This document shows positions 9,122 through 17,376 of a stretch of 49,259 bases of DNA, one piece after another (the stretch's first letter is position 1; each line of letters begins with the position of its first letter). The notes below the pieces were generated by a model. It had not been told where the DNA came from. It was given only the letters and a program-made list of their open reading frames with translations, and ran no database searches. A program made the translations under genes and the position numbers. Source of the DNA: Lentisphaerota bacterium (GTDB taxonomy: Bacteria > Verrucomicrobiota > Kiritimatiellia > UBA8416 > VGWI01); the NCBI GenBank assembly GCA_016873655.1, contig VGWI01000010.1, positions 1 through 49,259 on the forward strand, written 5' to 3'.

Positions 9122-9892
9122 TCAGCCCGAGAGAATTTCTTTCATCGTACGGGCGAGAATGGCCGGCTCGGAAGAGCACACCCACTCGACCACTCCGTCC
9201 GGCAACTGGCGCGTCACGTCCCTGCCGGGCATCTTCATCGCCGGCAGGTTGTCGTGAAGAACTATCGGCAGGCCGCACACGCTCGGCATCTTCGCGATAA
9301 GCGGCGCAAGCAGCGTACCGCTCAGACCGCCGATCGTCTCCTTGATCAGCACGGCATCCGGGTTGCACGAGAGCGTCGCCTCGACTATCTCAGATCCGCT
9401 GCTGACTATCTCCACATCCATTCCTTCATCCGCAAAAGCCTGCCTCATCCGGGCTGCGGCGGCTATGTCGTCTTCCCCCACGAGAACGCGATACCGCTTT
9501 CCTGTCCCCATGTTCCTCCTGTACGCCCTGCGGGCGAGGATCTCGCTGATGGCGGCAACAAGCTCTTCGCACGAGCATGTCTTGGAAAGGAATCCGTCCA
9601 CCTGCATGTCGCGGAAGAACGGCTCCATGCTTGACCGCGCCGTGAGAACCAGCACCGAGATCCTCGACTTCGCGCCTTCCTCGTTGATGCGCTTCAGGAA
9701 CCCGAGACCTCCGATTCCCGGCATCATGACGTCGAGTATCACGAGGTCCGGCTCCTTGCGGGATACGGAGTCCAGCGCCTTCTCCGCCGAGTTGGCCAGT
9801 TCGACATCGAACCCGCGGGAAACGAGAAAGTCGCCAAGCGCATGCAGAAGATGTTCCTCGTCGTCAACGAGAAGCAGCCTGTATTTCTTCAT
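9122..9892 (-). CDS. Double-receiver response regulator B (second receiver degenerate)
   Basis: This 256-residue signalling protein is two CheY-like receivers with no DNA-binding or enzymatic output domain. The first receiver (residues 1-120) is complete: DDE at 10-12, phospho-acceptor D54 in VILDVMMPG, Thr in LTARS, and K104 in FLSKTCS. The second receiver (about residues 134-256) keeps the acidic GEDD start, but the phospho-acceptor position reads VLIKETIGG, with K184 instead of Asp. It is paralogous to the upstream gene and overlaps it by ATGA at 9889-9892. It probably acts as a phosphate sink, adaptor or protein-interaction output in the phosphorelay set up by the upstream kinase (inference). 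Confidence 0.88.
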   Translation of the reverse strand: MKKYRLLLVDDEEHLLHALGDFLVSRGFDVELANSAEKALDSVSRKEPDLVILDVMMPGIGGLGFLKRINEEGAKSRISVLVLTARSSMEPFFRDMQVDGFLSKTCSCEELVAAISEILARRAYRRNMGTGKRYRVLVGEDDIAAAARMRQAFADEGMDVEIVSSGSEIVEATLSCNPDAVLIKETIGGLSGTLLAPLIAKMPSVCGLPIVLHDNLPAMKMPGRDVTRQLPDGVVEWVCSSEPAILARTMKEILSG

Positions 9893-10677
9893 CGCCCATT
9901 CACCGCCTTCCGCACCGCGTTCAGGAGCAGGCGCCAGTTCCTGCCGGGAACGAATGACCTGTTCCTGCCTTGCAGGTTGGGTTCAGGCACGTCCAGATGC
10001 TCGTCATACACAATCACCGGCACGGCGCCGGCATGGCTCATTCCCGCCAGCACCGACGCCACGTGATCGCCGTTCATACCCGGAAGGATTCTCTTCACCG
10101 CCACGGCATCGGGCAACTCCGCCACTGTCTTTTCGATCAGGTCGGGTCCGCTTTCCACCGTTTCGACGCAAAACCCCTCGTGTTCGAACTTGTGGCGGAC
10201 AAGCGCGGCGAAGTGCGGATCATCCTCTCCGAGAAGAACCCGATGGGTTTTCAGTGAAGCCGACTGGTTGTCCTCACAGGAGGCGACAGGCGCCGTCTTG
10301 TTGGCCATGCTGCATGGAAGTATGGCGGCTATGGAGTCGAGCAGTTCGTCGCATGTGCAGCCTTTCTGCAGAACTCCGTTAGCCTTGAGCCCGGAGAAGA
10401 AGGCACCCATGCCGGAACGCGCCGTGAGAATCAGAACAGGCCTGCTCGGCTTGCCGCTGTGGTCGCATATGCGCCTGAAGAACCCGAGCCCGCCCATGCC
10501 CGGCATGCTTATGTCCAGCAGTATCAGGTCGGGCTCATTGTGCTTCATTATCTCCAGGGCTTCCTCGCCGCTTCCCGCGGTTGTCACTTCGTAGCCGCGC
10601 GCGGCGATGAGGTCCGACAAAGCAACGCGCAGGGAACGCTCGTCATCAACGAGAAGGATCCGTGACGGCCTGCTCAT
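9889..10677 (-). CDS. Double-receiver response regulator A (second receiver degenerate)
   Basis: The protein has 262 residues from the ATG at 10677. That start has a GGGGGAAG ribosome site inside the end of the kinase gene and overlaps its stop as TGATG. The first receiver has DDE at 11-13, D55 in LILLDISMPG and K105 in VLQKGCTC. The second receiver starts with GEDD but has K195 in place of the phospho-acceptor (DAVAVKRILPGMNG), the same replacement as in its neighbour. No HTH or effector domain is present. The tandem arrangement points to gene duplication after the substitution, or to selection keeping the Lys. The frame extends upstream to 10788, but that part lies within the kinase gene. 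Confidence 0.88.
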   Translation of the reverse strand: MSRPSRILLVDDERSLRVALSDLIAARGYEVTTAGSGEEALEIMKHNEPDLILLDISMPGMGGLGFFRRICDHSGKPSRPVLILTARSGMGAFFSGLKANGVLQKGCTCDELLDSIAAILPCSMANKTAPVASCEDNQSASLKTHRVLLGEDDPHFAALVRHKFEHEGFCVETVESGPDLIEKTVAELPDAVAVKRILPGMNGDHVASVLAGMSHAGAVPVIVYDEHLDVPEPNLQGRNRSFVPGRNWRLLLNAVRKAVNGR

Positions 10678-12839
10678 CAGCTTCCCCCTTTCGATCCCTG
10701 GCGCGCTCCGTCCTGGGAGGCGCCGGCGACATATGCATGCCCCCACCCCGCTTCGTGCAGCATCGCAAGCAGCTCGTCCGCCTTCCACGGTTTCCCGAGT
10801 ATCGGGATGCCGAACCCCTCAAGCACCTCCCGCTTCGCCAGGCTCAGGTTGCCGCCGGTTATGGCTATCACCGGGATGGAACGCCAGCGGCTGTCGCACT
10901 TGACGCGCGCGATTGCCTGTACGCCGTCCATTCCCGGCATGAAGATGTCCATGACGATTATGTCGGGCCTGTTCCCTTCCATGGCCTCCAGCGCCTCGTC
11001 TCCGCTGCCGCATCCGATGGCCCTGTAGCCCATCCGTGTCACCTGCAGTTCGAGGAGATGCCGGCACTCGGTGTCGTCTTCCGCTATCATCACCAGCGGC
11101 GGTTCCGCCACAGGCAGAACCGCCGTAACCTGCGTTCCGCCGTTCGTTCCCGGAACCGGGCTCACCACGATGATGCGGCCGCCGTGCGCTTCGAGCATCT
11201 CTCTGCACAGGGACAGGCCGAGCCCCGTTCCCGACACCTCTTCGCAGGCGCGGTAGTACCGCTTCGTGATGTGGGGGAGATGCTCTGGAGCTATGCCGAC
11301 GCCCGTATCGGTAACCCTGAGGAGGGCCTCCCCGCGGGCTCCACGCGCGTCGGAACGGACAAGCTCCACCAGCACATTGCCGCCGGGCGGAGTGAATTTG
11401 ATCGCGTTGCCCGCGAGATTGGTCAGCACACGTTCAATCTTGCCGGGGTCGCAGCGGACAAAGGCATTCATCTTCTCCACGTAGTCCAGCTTCAGCCCGC
11501 GCACGGCCGCATGCTTGCGAAGCGGCGCAAGCGACCGGCCAATGAACCAGCCGAACGGCACCGTCGCCATGTTCAGCCGGAGCCGGTTCATCTCTATGCG
11601 GCTCATGTCGAGGATGTCGTTGACGGTCCCTATGAGGCGCTCGCAGTCTTCACGCATCATCTCAACGTAGTCCCGGACACGCCCCTCAACCGGCCCGGCG
11701 ACACCGGAGAGAAGGTTGTCGGCCGAATACCTGAGCGATGCAAGCGGCGTTCTGAGCTCGTGCGACACGTTGAACACAAACTCCGATTTGGCGCGGTTGT
11801 TGTCCTCTATCTTGCGAAGCGCTTCGCGGAGTTCACTCTCCGTCTCGCGGCGAATCACCACTTCCTTGCCGAGACTCTCGTTGGAACTGGTCATCTCGGC
11901 GGTCCGCGCCGCAACCTTCTTCTCGAGTTCCGCGTTGAGCACCCTCAGATCCTCCGTTGCGGCGTCACGCACGGCCTCTATGCGCCGAACCGCGCGCGCC
12001 ACAACAAACGTCACCACAGTCAACAGCAGGATCCTCACCACAGTGAACAGGGTCCCTCCGTAAGCGGAGTCGTACCAGTGGTCCCTTTCGCCATGGAGCT
12101 TCACCCAGCCGAGCGCGGTCATCAGCACCGCGAACCCCGGCACAAGCGTACGGACAAGAAACCCCGCCGCGCCTTCGGTGCACAACAGCGCAACCCAGCC
12201 GCAGCCCGGCCTGGCGAACACGATTCCGAGCCCGAGAATGATCATGCCCACGGAGGTGTGAACGGCCATCAGCGTGTACCTGCCGAACCCCGTCATGGCC
12301 TGCACCCCGAACAGGTGGCCGGTGAACGCGCACACCCCGAACATGATGGTTGCCGCACCCAGCCAGGAGGAGTAGCGAGTCAGCCTCTCGCGCAGCCCGA
12401 GTACTGCCAGCGCCGTGCCCGCGCAAAGGAACGCCAGGGCGGTGTTGGGAGCCATCCTGCCGGGATGCGATGTGCCCTGAAGGCCCGAGACCTCCCTGAA
12501 AAGAAACTGGTCAATGCGGAAATCCAGCCCGGTCGCATACTCCAGCAGCGTCAGAAGCCCGAGCAGCGCCACCCCGGCGCCAAGCGCGCGTCCCCACGCG
12601 AAACGGCGTTTGTCCGGTCTTCCTTCCCGCAGCAGCCATGCCGCGACGCCGCTCGCGAGAAATCCGAGGGCGGTGTTGGCCTTCATGCTGACCTGGCCGG
12701 GAAGGACCGTCTTGAGCAACGGCAGATCCGCCAGCCATCCGACAAGCACGACGGCGCCGATGCTCGCACCCGTCAAGCCGCATGCGGCGGATACCGCACG
12801 CCACCGCGCACACCACGCTCCGCCACCGGGGCTGCCCAT
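10677..12839 (-). CDS. Membrane-bound hybrid histidine kinase, 8 TM segments plus C-terminal receiver
   Basis: This sensor kinase has 720 residues from the ATG at 12839, which has GGGAGG seven bases upstream; a TTG start at 12884 is possible but weaker. About eight hydrophobic segments fill the first 285 residues, with no large periplasmic domain, so the stimulus is probably sensed in or at the membrane. A coiled coil follows. The HisKA domain has the phospho-acceptor H360 in FVFNVSHELRTPLASL. The HATPase domain has the N box NLAGNAIKFTP, DTGVGI and GTGLGLSL. The receiver has D631 in IIVMDIFMPGMDG. It lies downstream of a NarL-type regulator and overlaps the next double-receiver gene. The system is therefore a multi-receiver phosphorelay with no identified signal. 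Confidence 0.92.
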   Translation of the reverse strand: MGSPGGGAWCARWRAVSAACGLTGASIGAVVLVGWLADLPLLKTVLPGQVSMKANTALGFLASGVAAWLLREGRPDKRRFAWGRALGAGVALLGLLTLLEYATGLDFRIDQFLFREVSGLQGTSHPGRMAPNTALAFLCAGTALAVLGLRERLTRYSSWLGAATIMFGVCAFTGHLFGVQAMTGFGRYTLMAVHTSVGMIILGLGIVFARPGCGWVALLCTEGAAGFLVRTLVPGFAVLMTALGWVKLHGERDHWYDSAYGGTLFTVVRILLLTVVTFVVARAVRRIEAVRDAATEDLRVLNAELEKKVAARTAEMTSSNESLGKEVVIRRETESELREALRKIEDNNRAKSEFVFNVSHELRTPLASLRYSADNLLSGVAGPVEGRVRDYVEMMREDCERLIGTVNDILDMSRIEMNRLRLNMATVPFGWFIGRSLAPLRKHAAVRGLKLDYVEKMNAFVRCDPGKIERVLTNLAGNAIKFTPPGGNVLVELVRSDARGARGEALLRVTDTGVGIAPEHLPHITKRYYRACEEVSGTGLGLSLCREMLEAHGGRIIVVSPVPGTNGGTQVTAVLPVAEPPLVMIAEDDTECRHLLELQVTRMGYRAIGCGSGDEALEAMEGNRPDIIVMDIFMPGMDGVQAIARVKCDSRWRSIPVIAITGGNLSLAKREVLEGFGIPILGKPWKADELLAMLHEAGWGHAYVAGASQDGARQGSKGGS

Positions 12840-12940
12840 CACATCCTCCCGAGGCCCGAACGGGGCCGCCAGCCACGACAACAAGAACAGGAATGTCTGA
12901 CGGCCCTGCCTTCAGGTATACAGCGAGAAGGAATATCTGT

Positions 12941-12962
12941 CCTGTAGGTTTTGCCCTACAGG
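12941..12962. promoter_or_regulatory. Perfect 8-bp inverted repeat ahead of the hybrid kinase gene
   Basis: Arms CCTGTAGG and CCTACAGG surround the six-base spacer TTTTGC. It lies seven bases beyond the regulator's stop codon (gene on the minus strand, stop at 12969-12971) and 101 bases upstream of the kinase ATG. There is no following T-run, so an operator or mRNA-processing hairpin is more likely than a terminator. NarL-type regulators bind comparable two-fold sites, and such a gene is adjacent. Confidence 0.5.
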
Positions 12963-12968
12963 CCCCGA

Positions 12969-13652
12969 TCACTCAACTATGCGGTTCTCCATGCAGAACC
13001 GCACGAGGTCAGCCCTGTTAAGGATTCCGAGCTTGCGCATCAGGCGCGCCCTGTAGGTGGTTACGGTCTTTACGTTGATGCCCATGCGCAGGCCGGCTTC
13101 CTTCAGCATCATGCCCTGCGCAAGGTAACTCAGCGTAACGAACTCCCTTTCTGACAGGCAGGCAAGCGGATCACGGACCGCCTTCTTCCTGCGCTTCTGC
13201 TTGCCCTTCTCCTTGCCCTTCTCCCTGCGCGGAATGATGCAGACCGCGCCTGCCCCGTCCTTGCGCACGCTCTCTATCGCCTTCATCAGCCCTTCGAGCG
13301 ATTCGCTCTTCGCCACATACCCGTGCGCGCCCGCGGCAAGGGCGCGACGCGCCCACCGCTCGTGTTCGTACATGCTGAGAACCGCTATCCGCATGGAAGG
13401 AAACTGCTTCCTGAATCTGCCGATCAGAAGGATGCCGTCTTCCTGGTCCAGCTTGAGATCAAGGATGCAGGCATCAGGCCTGTGTTTCGCGGCCTTTCGC
13501 ACGGCCTCGGCCGATGACCCGCAGCAGGAAACGACTTCATAGCCGGGAAGCTCGTTGATGGACTTGCGAAGCACATCACACAGCACGGCGTGATCGTCAA
13601 CTATCATCAGCCGGTACTTGCCGTCGGCAGCGCGCCCTGTTGTGCCCACCAT
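12969..13652 (-). CDS. NarL/FixJ-type response regulator
   Basis: This is a 227-residue two-component transcription factor. The receiver domain has DDH at 19-21, phospho-acceptor D65 in ACILDLKLDQEDG and K115 in GYVAKSES. It is joined to a LuxR-type HTH (about residues 160-220, LSEREFVTLSYLAQGMMLKEAG, ending NRADLVRFC) by an unusual Lys/Arg-rich linker around residues 137-155. The ATG at 13652 was chosen because it has GGGGGA eight bases upstream; the frame extends to 13748 through a promoter. It precedes the hybrid kinase on the same strand, with a perfect inverted repeat between them that could be its own operator. Confidence 0.9.
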   Translation of the reverse strand: MVGTTGRAADGKYRLMIVDDHAVLCDVLRKSINELPGYEVVSCCGSSAEAVRKAAKHRPDACILDLKLDQEDGILLIGRFRKQFPSMRIAVLSMYEHERWARRALAAGAHGYVAKSESLEGLMKAIESVRKDGAGAVCIIPRREKGKEKGKQKRRKKAVRDPLACLSEREFVTLSYLAQGMMLKEAGLRMGINVKTVTTYRARLMRKLGILNRADLVRFCMENRIVE

Positions 13653-13719
13653 ACCAGTCCCCCGCGCGGACCGCCGAAAGGCATGGCACAGCAGCAACCA
13701 TGTCCCCCGGGCCGGGCTC

Positions 13720-13748
13720 ACGATACCCACAGCTTTCATAAACTTCAA
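13720..13748 (-). promoter_or_regulatory. Sigma70-like promoter for the NarL-type regulator
   Basis: On the minus strand TTGAAG (4/6) is followed after exactly 17 bases by TATCGT (4/6). It lies 68 bases upstream of the chosen ATG, in the 147-base gap after the small exported-protein gene. It would drive the regulator and probably the kinase block. Confidence 0.4.
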
Positions 13749-13778
13749 GCCGCGAAAAACGACGTTTGAATCCGGTCG

Positions 13779-13797
13779 GGCGCCGGACCGAGGCGCC
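13779..13797 (-). other. Hairpin just after the exported-protein gene
   Basis: Two copies of the self-complementary GGCGCC are separated by seven bases. They start three bases past the stop codon of the 13800-14357 gene on the minus strand. No T-run follows. It may be a weak 3'-end structure. Confidence 0.25.
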
Positions 13798-13799
13798 TT

Positions 13800-14357
13800 T
13801 CAGAACGAAACCGGCTCAGTCCCGGTTCCGGCGCCGATGCAGACGAACCAGGAGTCGCGGTCGCCGTCGGCGGAGCTCCAGAAGTGGCGCACCGAAAGCT
13901 CAACCATTCTCCAGCGCCCGCCTGTGTTCAGGCGCATGCCGGCCTCGACATGGCCGGACCAGTAGGAGTCGCCGTAGGACTCCTCCCCGCCGTCTTCAGG
14001 AGTATCCGCGGATGGCTGGCCGAACGAGTGGTTGTAGGAGCCGCCGACGCCGGCAAATGGCGCGAAACGCCAGTGCGGCATCAGCCTTATGCTCAAACCC
14101 AACCCGGCATACAGGGAGTCCTCCAGCCCGTTCCAGAACAGGTCGATGAAGTAGTTCCCGAATACGGGGGTGTCGCGGATCCACACACCGGACTGCCCGC
14201 TCACGCCGAACATGTCGTCCGCCGGACCCACGATGAATGCGAAGCTCTCGCCGGCCGGCTGCTCGGAGTCGTTCATTGCCTGGGCGCGCGGCACAGCGGC
14301 AAGGATAAACGCCGACAGCGCGACGATCGTCACACGGGCAGAAGCATGATCAGGCAA
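13800..14357 (-). CDS. Small exported protein of unknown function
   Basis: The 185-residue protein is not recognised. It begins with a signal peptide: a short basic start, the hydrophobic run VTIVALSAFILAAV and a likely cleavage after AQA near residue 27. The mature part is rich in Gly, Ser and aromatic residues in alternating patterns (LYAGLGLSIRL, FAPFAGVGGSY, GHVEAGMRLN, VELSVRHFW), ending in Phe. This suggests a small outer-membrane beta-barrel of the acyl-transferase/PagP-like size class (inference only). The start is TTG at 14357 with GGAG upstream; GTG at 14333 is an alternative. It overlaps the upstream mutarotase-like gene by eight bases, so it is coupled to it. Confidence 0.65.
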   Translation of the reverse strand: MPDHASARVTIVALSAFILAAVPRAQAMNDSEQPAGESFAFIVGPADDMFGVSGQSGVWIRDTPVFGNYFIDLFWNGLEDSLYAGLGLSIRLMPHWRFAPFAGVGGSYNHSFGQPSADTPEDGGEESYGDSYWSGHVEAGMRLNTGGRWRMVELSVRHFWSSADGDRDSWFVCIGAGTGTEPVSF

Positions 14358-15456
14358 GGAAGTCTATCTCCAGTCCGCTCCCTGCAGCGCGCATGTCGGC
14401 AACGCCACGGACGTCGGCGCCGACCGGCATGCACACGATCGCGTATTCGAACTCCGCCCGGCCAAGCGCCGGCAGCCACCTGAACGTCGGAAGACCGTGA
14501 AACGCGCCCAGCGCAACGGCCGACTTGAGCCCGCGCGGGAACGGTGTGTTCGCGAACTCCATTCCACGCGTCAGAGACTTGCCGGCCCACGGCGGCGTGT
14601 CGCGCCCGAAATTCTCCTCCCAGTTGCCCACCCACGGGAAATCGTCCCTGCGCCAGCAGTAGGCCAGCATAAGGCCGCACTTCGGGTTCACCGCCGAGAA
14701 CCACGCGTCCGGCTTGGATGGGTCCATCAACTGCGTGCTGAAATCGGACGACACCCGGTTCCGCCTGTGGATTGTGCGCAGGTCCACCGTCCCGCCCTTT
14801 GCGCCCGGAGCCTCGGGCCACTTGAATGCGGCATCGGTCTTCAGCCGCGGGTGTTGTTCGAACGATACCGGGAACGTGTGCCCGCGCGTGGCAGGCATGT
14901 CGAAAACGGTGACGCCCTTCTCGAGAAACGGCGGGCCGAATGTCACATGCTCGCACATCGTGTACGGCACGTCCCGCCGCAGCCGGTTGGTTACAGTCTC
15001 GCGCACGCGCACGACGGCGGAACCGGGCGACGTCATGAACCGGCGCGTGATGCCCATCCCGGCCGCGGGCAGTTCACACCCGACCGTCATGGCGAGCGTC
15101 CGCCTGGAAGCGCGCTTCGACAGCAGGCGCCAGCGGGCAACCGGCGCCTCGCCGTGGCACCCCAGCCCGAGCCGCTGCTCCTCGGGTGATGCGTCGCCGA
15201 ACCAGCCGAGACAGAGATTGTGCCCGCAGATGGCAGCCAGCAGTTTCGTGCCGTGCGTGGCCCTGTGCCGGACAGGCCGCCACTCCCACGGCTCGACGGG
15301 ACGCCAGACCGGATCCCACAGCGGGTTCACGCCGGGCGCTGACTCGTGGCATATCGAGGCTATGTGCCCGCCGCCGCGGGTGACCGTCAGTTTCACGGCG
15401 CCATTGTCGAATTCCCAGGCTTTCCGTCCCTTCCACGTGGCGTTGGCTATGCGCAT
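14350..15456 (-). CDS. Galactose mutarotase-like protein (aldose-epimerase fold), function unknown
   Basis: The 368-residue cytoplasmic protein has no signal peptide. The N-terminal strand pattern (WEFDNGAVKLTVTRGGGHIASICHE) is like that of aldose-1-epimerase-type beta-sandwich proteins. The middle contains many aromatic and His residues (VTNRLRRDVPYTMCEHVTFGPPFL), and the C-terminal part has FEYAIVCMPVGADV. Active-site His and Glu residues of true mutarotases cannot be assigned with confidence. The ATG has a GAGGAGG site. It sits 80 bases downstream of a sugar-kinase-like GHMP gene and overlaps an exported protein, which hints at a role in sugar handling. Confidence 0.65.
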   Translation of the reverse strand: MRIANATWKGRKAWEFDNGAVKLTVTRGGGHIASICHESAPGVNPLWDPVWRPVEPWEWRPVRHRATHGTKLLAAICGHNLCLGWFGDASPEEQRLGLGCHGEAPVARWRLLSKRASRRTLAMTVGCELPAAGMGITRRFMTSPGSAVVRVRETVTNRLRRDVPYTMCEHVTFGPPFLEKGVTVFDMPATRGHTFPVSFEQHPRLKTDAAFKWPEAPGAKGGTVDLRTIHRRNRVSSDFSTQLMDPSKPDAWFSAVNPKCGLMLAYCWRRDDFPWVGNWEENFGRDTPPWAGKSLTRGMEFANTPFPRGLKSAVALGAFHGLPTFRWLPALGRAEFEYAIVCMPVGADVRGVADMRAAGSGLEIDFLA

Positions 15457-15536
15457 GGCTGGCCTCCTCAGTCGCTCACAAGCTTCACGAGCGCCGGCTC
15501 ATCCTCCTCTATCCTGCTGAACCTGCCGACTTCGCG

Positions 15537-16568
15537 CTAGCGTGTTTCCCACACCCTCAAACCGTGCCTGCTCAGGTACAGCGGTATATGCCTCACTCCC
15601 TGCCCCATGCCCTCTATCTCCGCGATCATCGCGCGGCGGCGCGTGCGCGAGCTGTCGCTGAGTATCGTGAGGGACCCTCCGTCGCCGCCGGCGCCGTTCA
15701 CCTTGCACCCAAGCGCGCCATGCTTCCGGGCGATGGCGATGACTTCCCGCGCCGTCTCCCCGACGAGCGACGGGTGCAACGCCTCCTGCGCGGCGGTGTT
15801 CTCGTCCATCGCCGCACCGAAGGCCGCTATATCGCCGGCATAGAGCGCGTTCTTCCCCTTCACCGGCGGCGCGCGAAGCGCCTCGAGCTTCGGGCATTCC
15901 GGCCCGGCGCCCTCGAGATCGCGTATAACCCGCTGGTGTATCTCGGACGACTTGTGCGATTTCCCGAGGAACACCAGCGTAAGCCGGGACTCCAATTCCC
16001 ACCAGACGGAATCGGGAATGAATACGTTGGAGACGCGCGCGGCCGGGTATCCGGTCATCTCTATGTAGCAAATGCCGCCGTAGGCGGACGCAAGCTGGTC
16101 CTGTATGCCGCACTGCAGTTTCAGGTACTCCGTCTCTATCTCGTGCGCCCTGGCAGCCACCTCGCCCGGCGTCATGCGCCCGTCGGTAAGCGCGTCAAGG
16201 GCGCCGATCAGGGCGACCGAAACGGCGGCCGATGTGCCGGTGGAACATCCGCCCGGCGCCTCGGAGTAGAGGCTCACTTCGATGTCCAGGTCCCGCGGTA
16301 TGTCCATCGCGTCAACCGCCGCCTCCAGCAACGGGTGCTTGTCATAGACAACCGCCCCCGGATCGACGGTGTAACGGTCGCCGTAATTCTCAGCATGGAT
16401 CGTCACCGCGCCCCGCCCGGACGACTTCGCCTTCTCCACCCGCATCTGGCATTGGACGTACGGATAAACCGCAATGTTGAGTATCCGCCCGTGCACTGCA
16501 AACCAGGTGTCCGTCCAGCCGCCGAGGTCACAGACGCGGATGGGCGCCACAGAATTGACTATTCTCAT
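15537..16568 (-). CDS. GHMP-family sugar kinase (heptose-7-phosphate kinase/fucokinase-like)
   Basis: This ATP-dependent small-molecule kinase has 343 residues. The opening APIRVCDLGGWTDTWF is the substrate-binding start of the HddA/L-fucokinase group. The ATP loop is PGGCSTGTSAAVSVAL (residues 105-120), and the C-terminal motif III is NGAGGDGGSL. The sugar is unknown; D-glycero-D-manno-heptose 7-phosphate or fucose are the usual possibilities. The ATG has a GGGGGGCAGGG site. Oddity: after the TAG stop, the same frame continues for 22 more sense codons with coding-like third positions. It then stops at a TGA four bases before the next gene's GAGGAGG box begins to matter, so the protein may once have been longer. 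Confidence 0.8.
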   Translation of the reverse strand: MRIVNSVAPIRVCDLGGWTDTWFAVHGRILNIAVYPYVQCQMRVEKAKSSGRGAVTIHAENYGDRYTVDPGAVVYDKHPLLEAAVDAMDIPRDLDIEVSLYSEAPGGCSTGTSAAVSVALIGALDALTDGRMTPGEVAARAHEIETEYLKLQCGIQDQLASAYGGICYIEMTGYPAARVSNVFIPDSVWWELESRLTLVFLGKSHKSSEIHQRVIRDLEGAGPECPKLEALRAPPVKGKNALYAGDIAAFGAAMDENTAAQEALHPSLVGETAREVIAIARKHGALGCKVNGAGGDGGSLTILSDSSRTRRRAMIAEIEGMGQGVRHIPLYLSRHGLRVWETR

Positions 16569-16584
16569 TTACCCTGCCCCCCGT

Positions 16585-16604
16585 GAGTGTTCCGGGCAAC
16601 ACTC
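16585..16604. other. 7-bp hairpin in the divergent intergenic region
   Basis: Perfect arms GAGTGTT and AACACTC with a six-base loop CCGGGC. It lies between the divergent GHMP kinase and SGNH hydrolase genes, 28 bases upstream of a stronger terminator-like hairpin. It could be an operator for either gene or part of a structured leader. Confidence 0.4.
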
Positions 16605-16631
16605 TGTGCCACACCCGCCCGGCAAGTCAAC

Positions 16632-16666
16632 ACGTTCCCGAGGCGCCGCCACGGGAACGTTTTTTT
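16632..16666 (+). terminator. Rho-independent terminator (possible attenuator) ahead of the SGNH gene
   Basis: Nine-base perfect arms ACGTTCCCG and CGGGAACGT surround an 11-base loop and are followed immediately by seven Ts (the last stem base plus six). This is a textbook plus-strand terminator. The only upstream gene is on the opposite strand, so no plus-strand coding transcript is available to end. It may terminate a short leader (attenuation) or block antisense transcription. Confidence 0.75.
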
Positions 16667-16740
16667 CTTCATGCCCACGGCATGCCGTGTACAATCGCCT
16701 CCTTTTCCAGATTCCACGGCACGGGAAGGAAGAACACCTT

Positions 16741-17376
16741 ATGTCAGTTGTTTTTAAGGATGGGGCAACGGTTCTCTTCCAGGGCGACAGCATCACCGAC
16801 GCCAGCAGATCCCGTCAGGACGCCTCGAACATGGGCCACGGCTACGCGGCCATGGCATCGGCGTGGTTCTCGGCGGAGTTTCCGGAAAAACGCGTGCGTT
16901 TCATCAACCGCGGCATAAGCGGCAACCGCGCCGCCGACCTCGTGCACAGGTGGGAGGAAGACTGCATAGCGCTCAAGCCGACCTGGGTCTCCATTCTGAT
17001 CGGCGTTAACGACACGTGGCGCGGATTCGACAGGAATGACCCGACTTCCGTCGAGTCCTTCGAAGCGTCGTACCGGACCATCCTGGAAGCCACCAACAAG
17101 ACGCTCCGAGCCGGCATCATCATGCTGGAGCCGTTTCTGCTGCCCATCCCCGACAACCGCCGCCAGTGGCGCGCCGATCTCGACCCAAAGCTCCACGCCG
17201 TGCGCGCCCTCGCCCGTGAGTTCGGCGCCCGGCTGGTCCCAACCGATGGCATCTTCGCGGCCGCCGCCGCACGGCGCGAAATGGAGTTCTGGGCGCCGGA
17301 CGGCATCCACCCTACTCCGGCCGGCCACGCGCTGATCGCACAGGCATGGCTCAGGACAGTCGGGGCAATCCGGTGA
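16741..17376 (+). CDS. SGNH/GDSL-family hydrolase (esterase/acetylesterase-like)
   Basis: The 211-residue enzyme is a Ser-dependent ester hydrolase without a signal peptide. Block I is LFQGDSITDA with nucleophile S17, block II is NRGISGNRA (oxyanion G61), block III is IGVNDTW (N90), and block V is APDGIHPTPAGH with D187 and H190. This close block spacing resembles rhamnogalacturonan acetylesterase/YesY-like cytoplasmic enzymes that remove acetyl groups from sugars. The ATG has GGAAGGA about eight bases upstream. A TACAAT -10-like box lies at 16690-16695. The stop overlaps the GTG of the phosphofructokinase gene as GTGA, coupling the two. Confidence 0.88.
   Translation: MSVVFKDGATVLFQGDSITDASRSRQDASNMGHGYAAMASAWFSAEFPEKRVRFINRGISGNRAADLVHRWEEDCIALKPTWVSILIGVNDTWRGFDRNDPTSVESFEASYRTILEATNKTLRAGIIMLEPFLLPIPDNRRQWRADLDPKLHAVRALAREFGARLVPTDGIFAAAAARREMEFWAPDGIHPTPAGHALIAQAWLRTVGAIR

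Noticed and set aside
10662-12947. Long plus-strand open frame opposite the hybrid kinase
   Set aside because: The minus-strand kinase has all its catalytic motifs; the plus-strand translation is rich in Arg/His/Pro with no domain.
16601-16630. Promoter for the GHMP kinase (minus-strand TTGACT at 16625-16630)
   Set aside because: No acceptable -10 box lies 16-18 bases downstream (ACAGAG or CAGAGT only).
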